A stretch of 64,000 nt of DNA from Lineus longissimus (Eukaryota; Nemertea; Pilidiophora; Heteronemertea; Lineidae). The stretch covers positions 17,376,437 through 17,440,436 of the forward strand of contig NC_088313.1 in NCBI RefSeq assembly GCF_910592395.1, read 5' to 3'. Of the stretch, positions 49,288 through 61,800 are shown piece by piece. Numbering within the stretch: the first letter of the stretch is position 1; every line of letters starts with the position of its first letter. The notes under the pieces are model-generated. The model made no database searches and was not told the origin of the DNA. It saw only the letters and a list, made by a program, of their open reading frames with translations. The translations under genes and the position numbers were made by a program.

Positions 49288-49867
49288 TGAAGCTGGCAAT
49301 GACGATACCCTTGATTGGGGAATTGAATGATATCATGAAAGTATGATAACTAGATGTCTTGCTTTTAGTATCAAATCCCCTTGCCAATTTTTTTGTAATA
49401 CATGTACCATCAGCAAGAATGATTAGAATCAAGTCACCGCATATCGAATGCCTGAAAAAAGTGCAAAAGAAATTGGAAATTAATGCGTCAACAAACCAAA
49501 GAGGATTTGGATGGACGATGTAAAGGAATGGACGGGGAAAAGAACCAGAGACCAGAGCCGCATCGCAGGGGATAGAACGTAGACAACTGTTCAGGGTCGC
49601 CCCAATGGCCTCATGGCTGCGGGACAGACAGACAGATCGAGAGGTAGTGGTAACGCCTCGTCAAAGCGAGAGCTCTATATGTTCTATCCGATTATCCCGA
49701 TTGGTAAACAAGTCCCTTGATATGCTTGTCTAACTTGTTTTTCCACCCTACGTTTAGTTCCTTCAAGTCAAAGAGGCCCTTGTTAGTACTCAGACTGTTA
49801 AATCAAGCCTAAGCCAGTTGTTAGGCTCATTTCGACAAGAGACTTTTGTCTGGGCAGTAATTCCAGT
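49288..49867. other. Spacer between the GT92 gene and the astacin gene
   Basis: About 580 bases. No canonical AATAAA was found soon after the GT92 stop. The right part must contain the astacin promoter and 5'UTR, but no clear TATA box was found. Confidence 0.4.
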
Positions 49868-52800
49868 ATGAGGTCTCTAAGCATAGCCGCGCTCCTTCTC
49901 CTACTGATGGTATTAAATGTGCATTGTAGATCACTCAACAATGGCGTCAACGAAGAAATTGCGGAGACGGCTGAGGTAAGAGCGAAATTCTGACATTCAA
50001 TAAAGTTTCTAAAGGGAAACAAATTACCTAATTTTTGATAGTTTCTTACTAAATCAACGAAAGCAAAAACACGAATATCAACGTCAAGAAAACATAACAA
50101 ATCTGTCACATTACCCTTCATGAAATCACGCACTTGAGGTCCGTGATGAAAGTACATACTGTATAAAAGACAGAACTACCACATCTTATGACGGCTATCA
50201 GGAACTGTTTCCAAAAAGTCCCTTTCGTCAGTACTTTTGTTCAAATGTATAATTGTAGAAAAATCTTGATGGCATTCAGTACTAATCAGGTTTTGATAAA
50301 TTAAAGGACTAATTACTGAAAGTACTGATGAATCTGCAGCCTCAGAGAAGACCATTGCATAACGCCAGTGGGATGGTGGTAAATTTCGCCAATTGTGTGT
50401 AGTTCTACGCAATACGGAAGCACTCTTTTTTCAGGGGGAAGTACATGTTCACCAGAACTTACGTAAAGGCGTTTTATTTCTGGCATTCCATGGCAAGGAT
50501 TGGTTAGGGAACATGTAATTGTTGTGTCGCTATGATAGCAAAATAAGATGCCAAGCTTCAATGGGTTCTCGTCTTGTTCATACTCAAAAACATGTACTAT
50601 TCGCTAATAGTTTTAGTGGAACGAGTTCACAATCCCCGATCACACCCCAAAAAAAGGTCATCGGTTGACTAACCAAGCACCACTGTTCAATGGATTTATA
50701 GTTGAATGCGATCAAACTACGTCATTTCCGATCGGGGATTCTAAAGTTTAGCCGTTTTAGTTCACTTAAACATTATATTAAACATTGTTATATTATCATG
50801 ACACAATTCGACACAACATTAACTACCTCGTAACAGGGAGGTTAAAACCGCCCCCGACTCGGGACGGGAACAAGGTGATTCCATTTTAGTGCGCGACCTC
50901 ATCAGTTTCAGTGCGGTTTCCCCGTTCCTAGACCGCGGGAAAACGACTTTCGGGTCCCAAAGGCATTGCTTTTCGACATCGATTTAAATGTATTACTACT
51001 ACTAGCAAGTCCCACGAGAGCGCGGGAAAAAACATTCTGAGATCGTTTTTTTTATACTCCTACCTGATCGTATACAAAAATATCGAGCGGCGGAGTATAT
51101 CTAAAACCACTGGTTATTTTCAGGATGATCGAAATACCCCTGTTGATAATGTTCGCCCAAAATTAGTATAGGATTCTAGCTCCCATGTTGGTGGTGAAGG
51201 GTCACGACTTTAAAATCATTTCAGAACATCAAACGATTGTTAGCGCTTCTAGAAAAACAGCATGATGGAACTGAAAGAAGCAACGATGAAGGAGACGACC
51301 GATCCGGGGAGAAACACCCATATGGAAGTAAAGACAACGAAAAATCCGGGTCTGAGGAAGAAGGCCTAAAAGGAGACCTAAATGAACGTGAAGCAATCAT
51401 CAAACATGAACAAGTCGAGATAAGGCAGATGGAATCCTTCCTGAAGCAAGAACGTAAAGCTGTCCCTGGCGGAGCCATCGATCCAAATGAGACCGACGAA
51501 ACGAAGCTACACAACAGGATACAGCAACTAGAAAAGGAAATCCGCCGGGAAGAGGATACAGTCCACATTAGAAATGGCAAAGTTACAAAGGTTCGTACCC
51601 AGGGAGAGGCCCCTGTCGGCTGGGCCTCGTTGGTACTGTAAGCAAGTGTCAAACATCGAACTGAGGAATACCCTCAGAAACTGTGCTGCTGATTCTCAAG
51701 GGTGGTGTTTTACTGGACTTTTGAACAACATATCAATATGAGGTTCCAGCTGCGCGACCTCTTAGTTTCTACTCCAATCATGCCAACTTGGCGCCAGTAA
51801 GTTGATTTTTGCCGTAGAGATTGAACAACTTCATCGCCAAATGTTTCTCCCATTGACTGTTAAGGGGAGCGTTCTCACTTACCTACATACTGAGCGAATT
51901 GTGCGTTACTGATTTTTGGTATGTTACGTTAACACAATATATCTGAAACAATATTACAGGACAAGTGTAATGATTTCTCACTGAGTTATTGTCCTCTGTA
52001 GTGATCTAGCATAAAACTGACTGAACAAGTTTACCACCAATGGCGCATCAATGAGTGGCAACCTTTCCGACAGGGTTTATTTTTTCATCGTACAAATCAC
52101 TGACCCGCCAAATAGATGGATCCAGTGAGGATCGCCGGCGTACCATGCCATCCACCGACTAGCTACGCCCAACGTTTTGCTTATCTTTAATGATGAGGCC
52201 ATCCGCACAGATCACAAGGCTATAAACGAATCCTTCATAGCTTTCATGGTTAGCATGGGCTATATACTTGGGCATGCTAGGGGTACAATTCACCATTACC
52301 CTTTGGACAAAGAGAGCTCGTCGAGGAGTTACAATATCCCCTGCGTCTATGTCCGTAACTCTACTCATAGATCGTGAAATAGGAAAGTTACCCAGATGTT
52401 TCTTTTGATCACCAATCCACTGATTAGCCGCGCTTGGCGTTCCTTAATTTCGGTGAAGGGGCTGAGTGGGTCCAAAAGAAGCCCCCATCCCGCTCTATAC
52501 AGACAGATCAAGAAACGATTGATTGTTTTTTAACATCCAATTTTGATCAAGTAATCATATATCAATAATCGTTTTGAAATATCTCTAGGTTCGTCGAACC
52601 AAATTGGATGATGTCCTTTCTATGCGTGACAGTGATGATATCCTATATACACCTGAGCAGCTGGCAGCCATGCAGTCAACGACGGTAAGCATAATATCGT
52701 GGACCTAGAGGTAGAAAGCTTACAGAAACTGTGATTTCGAGAAAGTGACCAAGAATAAGTTACTAGCAAGCTCAAGGCAGCAGTTATCTTTCGTCTTGGA

Positions 52801-55800
52801 TCCTTACCGCGCTCCCGCTATCGTGGGTCACGTATCAACCACCGTCAATAAATAGAACGGCATCAAAAACAGCGAAATCCGCCAAAATTCTTGTGTGTAC
52901 ACCGTACAAGGTTTACATGTATTTTCAAAACAAAACTTTTTAAACGACCAACGATTTCTCTACCAGGTGGCCGGTGGCCCCTCCTCGGAAACACAGCGCG
53001 TAAACAAACTTTATTTCAATTGCAGGGAAAGCGTAGGCTTTACGAATTTGTTTCCTGGCCAGACAAGGTCATCCCATACCAATTCGAGAGCACATTTTGT
53101 AAGTCTTTTGCGAATCAACACAACTCTCTTCGTTAACTCTCTTTCAGAAGATCTAATTCCTCCACCATCTCGGCCACAACGTTATCTCGACGGAGTCCTC
53201 TCCTTGAAAATTCCGAATTTGAAAATGCAACCAATATACGTGCACTTGAAAATAGTTTGTGGTCAGATTATTTCAAAATGGGTACAGTCTTGTCATTTTC
53301 TTTCCAAATGACATTCGATACACATTGAATTGTAACAATATCTTAAGGAATAGGAATGCATCAAATCATACAACCTAGCTTCCTTTAGCGCAATCTTCCG
53401 ATCAAGCAAAGGTCGTCAACGCGATGCGGGTGTGGGAGTCTGTTTCATGCGTCAAATTCCGACCAAGGATTTCAACCGACACGGACTATTATTTGAGGAT
53501 TACACCAGGCACAGGTTGTTCCTCCGCTGTTGGGAGAGTGAGATCAGATGGTGGTGGTCAGAATCTCTTCCTTGCTCTTCCCGGTTGTGTGAGAGTAAGT
53601 ACACCTACTCGAATATTTTGGATTAACGACTCGACCTTGAAATTTGCGAAATGTAGAAAAAGATGGACAGAAACGTGTCATTAGTAAACCTATAAAAACA
53701 ATCAATTATTGATCGATTTTTGATTAAATGCAGAATCGGCATGATGTACTACATGCAGTATATGGCACATTGACTACATGTAGCCTACACAGTAAAAGAA
53801 GATCGACAGAAGATGGAATTTCACCGAGATATGGCGTTTATCTCATTTTGTAACCACACTTTCATTCGCTTCTCAGCTAATGGGTCATCTATTGTTTTGT
53901 AGTCTGCCGGCACCATTCTTCATGAACTTGGCCACGCCATGGGGTTCTTCCACGAACAGTCCCGGTTGGACAGGGATGACTCGGTCTCCATCAACTTTGA
54001 TAACATCGAGAGCGGCAGAGAACGCAACTTCTTCTCTGAGCGGTCAGAATTAGTTGCGCAATATGACGTTGAATCAATCATGCATTACGGGTCTCATGTA
54101 AGTACATTGTGCTAACGCGAGTTAATAAGCACTAAGATTTTGGAAGCAATATTACAGCATCTTATCGAGAAATATAGATATCAAATTCGACAATAAGATT
54201 ATTCTGCTTTTATTTAACGGCTATCGCTAATGGTAGTGGTGGTTTCTGTGACAGAACATGCCTGAGATAGTTAAAGCAATTTTATAGTGGTGATTATCAG
54301 CTAACAAGGAAATGGTACTTTTAATCTAGGAAGTGACTACTTGGCAAGCCCGGCTTACCAAACAGCGACTTTTTCTTGTCCTGAATGGAGAGCCGAATAT
54401 TAAAGTAAAGTCTCCAGCTCGCTAAACAGGGTAGATTTTTTACCTGTTTGGCAAGCCCGGCTGGCCGAACAGGGTGGCTTTTTGGTGCTGTTTGGCAAGC
54501 GGCTCTCCAAACAGGACAAAAAAAGATGCCTGTTCGGCGAGCGGCTTGCCAAATAGACCCGGCCTTTAATCTAATGAGGTTCTGAAGTCACTTTAAGACA
54601 AACGAGTGCACTCACCACCTTGCAAAAGCGCGTCAAGATAGCACCCCGAACTGCTCGTATGATTACTGACCAAACTGTACTATTTACACAGTTTTTTAGC
54701 AAAAATGGATTGGCAACCATTGACGCAAAAGAACAGGACGAATCCGTATTGATGGGAAATCGAGTTGAATTGACGTTCTACGACAAAAAGGTTGCCAATC
54801 GCGCATACGAATGTGCCGACCACTGTAATTCGAGCGCTCCAGCTTGCACGAATGATGGCTACCTGAACATGGATTGTGTGTGTGTTTGTCCAAAAGGTTT
54901 GGGAGGCGCTGCATGTGAAACGAGTGATCCAACATGGGACAGTAGTATGTATATATAATATAACTTCAACTTAGTGAATACTTATTAAGATGTATATGTA
55001 ATTAATCATCTTGACCTTCAATGTATTGACATTGCTCAGCTTACAGACAATGCGCGTCAATAGGCTATGGACGGAGGCGACGGACCAAATTCACCCATAT
55101 TACCCGACCAAAGGGCCTAATTGCCGTGAAAAGACGAATGCGGCCATGATTACTGTTAAGAAATATTTTTTTCACTTCTTTTTTTCTGTTCAAAGTGAAG
55201 AAACATCATTAGCCCCCAAAAAATGCTCAATATTTTTGACGGGAAAACTTATTCATGCATTCTGTCCCTGGATTTTCAACTTCACTAACGCGACCATTTA
55301 ACCTCGGTCCCATGAGTGGTCGTGTTTCGGGGGTTCCACTGTATATGAAATGAGTAATATGTATATCCACATATCAATTCCAGTATGCGGTGGTATGTTC
55401 TCTTTGGATGATGGCGATGAAGTGACATTGGAATCACCAGGTTTTCCAGGTGTTTACCCCGCTGGACTTCAGTGTGCATGGATAATAGAGGTAATTTTGC
55501 AGGACAGAACTATTACGTATTCCCTTTGCGTGTAGAAAGGATAACTTAACGCCCAAATGTCTTAGAAGCAGACGAAAAAAAACAAGACTTTTAGTTCTAA
55601 ATTCCATCTTTTTATCAATTGTTGAGGTCAATTCAGTTCTCCTTCACGAGTAAACGCAATGTTTTGCTGTGACTTTCACTAGGTTTTGCATTACGTTCGA
55701 CGAGATTATACGAGTTTTGCATTGAAATTGTTTGACAGTCAGATTAGGTGCTACCAGCTTTACAGCAAACATCTCAATTTTTCCAGAATTATTTTAAAAG

Positions 55801-58800
55801 CGGCTTTTGCACCTGAACTGTTCAAATATTGACTAGAAACGATTTGAGAGCGAACACCACTTCTTAAAACTTTCGTCCAACATCTGCATGAAAATGTGCT
55901 TTTTGTGACGTCCACCTCTTTTTGCCTCTGGTTGGCTATTTTCACATACATGTAATGCACGTGGGTGGGACAGTTTTCGCGATATCAATCAGATGAAACA
56001 GAAGCCTAATATACTGAAGTCGAACATTCGATTGCCTCTTGCCATTTCCAGAGTAAACGTGCTGATTCTCTGGTAGTCTTGAATATTCTTACCCTCAACA
56101 ATGAATACCTTGGTAGCTGTTCGGATACATTGGAGATAAGAAAGAACCTTCTTGGACAGACTGGCATCCGGTAAGTTTCTTCGCGAAGTGTAGCAATGTC
56201 CATGGCCCTCACCGCGTAATATGCACAAGATCTATCATAAAAATCATGGCGGCCAATCTCGGGAGCAGATGGGTCTCGGGTTATCCTGAGCCCTTGTAGT
56301 TTCAAGGAACAAGGATTTTCGCTATGATAGCAAATATCTGAGTTGTTTAGTAGATAGTTTAACAATGGTAGACTATATCTGTCAAGCATCGTATTTGATT
56401 TATCAACAATTATATCTTGTGTTAATCAACATAAAACATAAACTGTTCGGTGTCCATCAAGTAGAGGTTATCCTCCGAAGCATTGACCAGCTGTTCTAAC
56501 TGTTCCAATGGTCGCGATTGACAGTGTACATGCACGACGCAACCCCGTCATCCATTTCTTTCAGGTTTTGTGGTTCTAATCCCGATGTGGTTCCAGACGC
56601 CAACAGACCCATCTTCAATATCACCACCAAACCTAACACACAGTCCATGAGTGTCTTGTTTGAAAGTTCCCCAACTTCACATGGGATGACCAAGGGCTTT
56701 AAGGCTATCGCGAAGATAGCCAGGAGACAAACTGGTAAGGAGGAAAACAACCGAGAATTACATTATTTTACTTCACTACTCTGACCTACGGTACAGAAAG
56801 TCCTTGCAAATTATGAATTGTTAGATCCGTCAGATCAAACGGCACGACTGCTGGAAGACACAACTATCACAAACATCAGACAACTGACGGACAGTAGAAA
56901 CGAGGGTCATAAACACCTGATGCTGTTACAAGAAGCAGCGTCCCTTTGATTGCAGACATTTTCTTTCAGATCGATTTTAATCTCCGCAAAATAACAAGTA
57001 TGTGAAATCCGTCTCCACATAGGCTATTTAGAGAGCTTTTTACGCAAATGGTGTTTTGTTTGTGGGTACCGGGCAGCGAAGTCGAAAGTGATTGAGTTTG
57101 CTTGAGCTATGTAGAGCCTAGTCACGGTGATACTATCAGCATTGGTCGAAAGAAGTTCTTCAGATCAGAAGCCATCGCCACCTGGCTGTTCAGTGATTTA
57201 TGACTACTGAGACCGATGGCTTCAAAGTATATATATTCTGCTCAGATTACTACACGTCTTCATCCTTTGAATCCTAGATCCTTGTATGGAATGAACCTCT
57301 GCATATAGCAAGCGTAAGGCCGAAGTTACATAGACCTCATTCGTTCATTTCCCAGGACTCATTTTCCCCTTTTGCTTTCGTTCCCCTGTAAAAAGCACGG
57401 CCTTGTGGCGTGCATTCACCGAGGAATGAAAGAAAAACCTGGAAAGTGACTCGTGGTAAATGAACGAATGAAGTCTATGTAACTTCGGCCTAAAAGGCCC
57501 CTTGCCGAAAAATGGTGATGAGGCCCTAAACAATGGTCCTCCACGGCAATGGCTTCAGAGTAATCGTCTTGCGTCTGCCCGTGACGACCTATTGCTATGA
57601 GCATTTCTCGAACAGATCAACCATTTCCTGTGATCTTGACTATATCTTGTCAAAAATTATTTTCAAGCTTGTACTTACATCACATGTCCCGGGGAGAGTT
57701 TATACTGCGAAGACCAAGGTTCCTCCCTCAGTCACACATGTGTATGTAAAACAGGATGGGCGGGAAGTGATTGCGACATCAGCGTTATTAGTAAGTGTTA
57801 GAAATGACCTGTTAAAAGGAGATGATAGGCAAGGGCTGATAGGCTAAATAAAGTTACACAAAGTCGCTGATAGGAGTCGCTCCTATATCACTGTAAATCG
57901 AACCACATGTATTAACACTTGCACAAGGAATAAATTGATCCCTAAGAAATACCCAGTTCGCAAACTTAGCATTCGTTACGTGAAAACGATCAATTTCAAG
58001 TGCAAGTCCAGACATTTTTTCCTTTATTTACAGCCACCGAAATCATCACAGAGGATTTCGAATCTTCCACTTATTCATTTGATATCGTCGAACCATGGCG
58101 ACTCAATCAGGTACATGTACCTGTACCTAGACCAGTAGATTTGTCGCGCGAATGCACCTATAACCGCACTTTTTGCCAAAAGGGGTCGTATAGTACCCCA
58201 CCAATTAAGAGGAATTTCCATATTTAATACGTTCTCGTCAGAGTTAAAATAATCATCAAACAAGTCTTTAATTTGGGTTTAAATTTTAAAGTTGCTGCCA
58301 GCAATATGAAATCTTCTTCACAGCCATACATGTAAATACGTCATATGCGTGTATGCTTGCACTGACTGTAGAAGTTTTTCAACAGTAGGCTATGTGCTGG
58401 TGGTGAGTTGTTTTGATGCGTATAAATCAGCGGAATTTATATGTTAATTTAGCGTATTTGATTCTGTTCAACCAACTGTTACCTAGGCCCTTCATTTTCA
58501 AAAATTCTATTTTCAGAGACAAACTCTGTCCGGCGGCACTGGACCGTCTGGTGATTTTACGAGCAGCTCCGGATACTACGTCTACTTCGAAAGCTCTGCA
58601 CCGCTACAGTATGGAGAAATGCATCAAATGATTTCCAGTACATTTTTTGACGGTACGTACTATCAGGCATCCTCCTGGCGGAGGACCAGAACTCTATCAA
58701 TTGCTGACGTAATTCCGTCCCTGCTTGAATTGGCCGCCATTGCCTCCGCATGGCCTCGACTTTAGGCAGTTTCATTATTAAAGAAATTTAGTCTGGTGTC

Positions 58801-61800
58801 TTGAATGAATTGGTAAGATGAATAGAACTTTAGTCTTCGGCGACGAGGTTGCTTTGAATCGAGTGGAGCTGTCGATCAGATAATAATTTTAAAATCGTCG
58901 TCTTATTTCTCTACTTTCAACTACAATTTAGCTGCTTGCGAGAGGTGCCTGTCATTTGCTTACAACATGCATGGAGATCTCTACATGGGGACATTGGAAG
59001 TCAAAATAGAGATAGATGGCAAAATGGTATCAGCACCACTTTTCAGCCAGTCTGGTCCGCAGGGAGTAGATTGGGTCCTTGCCCTTGTTGCAATACCCGT
59101 CCAAAATGGAACTACTTACAGGGTAATTATGTCATTTTACATTTCACGTCTGTAAGGCTGCCTGGCGGACGCAAATGGTATTTTACTGACTTTCTACTGT
59201 AAAATTTGTCACAAGCGATGGAAATATACTGGTCGTCAAGTTGCAAAATCGATTCGATAAAACCAAAAGTTCCTGTATGTTTCAGAAAAATGTCGTCATT
59301 AAATGTTTTTTTCCCTAAAATAAGTTGCCTATTTAGCTTACGCACCAATGAATTATAGGGATAATACCGCCGCGCCATCCTCCGAGGCTGGCGCGACACT
59401 GACTGGTCGCACAACAACGGAGAAATTTAATTTTAAAAGCAGTTTTGTATTTCTTTCAGATTGTATTCGAAGCAACAAGGGGTCTGACCTATCTGTCAGA
59501 TATCGCCTTGGATGATATCAGCGTTGCCCCCTGTGGAGTTGTCCCAACCGCAACGCCAACAACCCCACGCACAACGCCAACAACCCCACCCACAACGCCA
59601 ACAACCCCACCCACAACGCCAACAACCCCACCCACAACGCCAACAACCCCACCCACAACGCCAACAACCCCACCCACAACGCCAACAACCCCACCCACAA
59701 CGCCAACAACCCCACCCACAACGCCAACAACCCCACCCACAACGCCAACAACCCCACCCACAACGCCAACAACCCCACCCACAACGCCAACAACCCCACG
59801 CACAACCCCGACAACCCCAAGCAAAACGCCATCTGCAATAATTCCATCCGATACAACTACCATAGAAGACTTCGATGGCAACACAAAATACGCATTTGAT
59901 GTTCAGACTACGAATTTTGATGTTACGCGATGGAGACTCAGGTCGGTAGGTATATACTCTTTCAGTCGCTCATTTTCAAAATCACCCTTCAAATCAGGTT
60001 AACACCAACACCGAGAGCGAGGCTGTAACTGTTACACACCGGCTTATTACAGGTAGATGTATGCCTCATACAGGCGCCTCTCTCAACCGGTTTAATTGCG
60101 TCTACACAACATTTTAAAATCGATTCACACAGTCTCTCGTGTGCGCCATATACGTTTGGGTTAGACACTTTCTCGCATTCACTTTTCCCTATCATTTCCA
60201 GGGCCCAACACCGTCCTCTGGCACGGGGCCTGATCATGATTACTCATCCACCAGCAGGAGAGGATCGTATGCGTACTTTGAAGCCTCATCTCCCACACAG
60301 AATAACGTTCCGGCAATAATGCGTTCTTATGCCCAATTCGCTGGTAAATTGCTCAGCCTATTATTTCATTTATTGTTCAAAAAGCCACATCACGGTTCAC
60401 ATTATCATCGGGAAACATGGGCCGGATGTTCAAAACAAGTGTCACTGAAGAAATTGAATTAAGTTAATGTCAGTAACAATTTTCTTTGAACAAAGGGAAC
60501 AAGTCGTCGCTAATTCTTTGTCCATATTGAACATGATAAACGGCATGGAACGACCAGTGCAGGCTTGAACTGCAGTCTGATCCAGTCATAGAAACTGGAG
60601 TGTATCTGAAATGTTTTAGTTTTTCGCAAAAGATATCCCACCCCCCCGCATTTTAAATTTAAAAAGACACAGACATGCCGTAACCAACATTCAGTGAACT
60701 GTGTATTTTTGTCATTTTCAGGTGATGAGCCAAGATGCCTGTCATTCGCATACCATATGAGAGGATCAGGCATGGGTAGTTTGGATGTAGTGCTGGCTGT
60801 TGGCGGTCAGCCACAAGCACCTCTCTTCAGTGCTTCCGGTGATAATTATGGCTCGGATTGGAATTTGGCAAATGTTCTTATTCCCAAACAGCATGCAAGC
60901 TACACGGTAAGCGGTTAGGCAAGAATCCTCGACAGATGGGTGGTATGGTAGGTCAATCGAACTAGTTCGTCGTAATTACGCCCATATCTCATATCTCACA
61001 AGCGTGCATACATCCTCCCATCATTGGAGAAATTTCAATGAACGGTTACCAATGCTGCTTTATCAAATTTAATTGTTTTGTCGCCTGCTTTCTACCTCGG
61101 ACTATTAAAGTGTCCAGTACTGTTTTACGATCATCGAACACGAGATCAACATTAGTGAATCCTGCGATGACTTTGTTTTCAGATTGAGTTCATAGCAAAA
61201 CGACATTCCTGGCAGTCGGATATTGCCGTTGATGCCATCAGAGTTTCACCCTGTGTTGCTGTCCCAACCACAGCGCCAACAACTCCAAGCACAACGCCAA
61301 CAACCCCACCCACAACTCCAACAACCCCACCCACAACGCCAACAACCCCACCCACAACTCCAACAACCCCACCCACAACTCCAACAACCCCACCCACAAC
61401 GCCAACAACCCCACCCACAACGCCAACAACCCCACCCACAACGCCAACAACCCCACCCACAACCCCGACAACCCCAAGCAAAACGCCATCTGCAATAATT
61501 CCATCCGATACAACTACCATAGAAGACTTCGATGGCAACACAAAATACGCATTTGATGTTCAGACTACGAATTTTGATGTTACGCGATGGAGACTCAGAT
61601 CGGTAGGTATATACTCTTTCAGTCGCTCATTTTCAAAATCACCCTTCAAATCAGGTTAAAACCAACACCGAGAGCGAGGCTGTGACTGTTGCACACCAGC
61701 TTGTTACAGGTAGATGTATGCCTCATACAGGCGCCCCTCTTAACAGGTTTAATTGCGTCTACACAGCATTTTAAAATCGATTTACACAGTCTCTCGTGTG

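Noticed and set aside
52895-53311. 138-codon frame and an earlier acceptor (ctaccag at 52968) for the exon carrying the astacin start
   Set aside because: The frame after the later acceptor (53025) gives GKRR then WPDKVIPYQF, the expected start of the mature protease, in phase with both neighbours.
59489-61541. Long antisense and shifted frames through the Thr/Pro minisatellites (Val/Gly, Gln/Pro and Leu/Trp repeats)
   Set aside because: A 21-bp repeat keeps every frame open. Only the TPTTPPT frame continues the MAM exons and splice phases.
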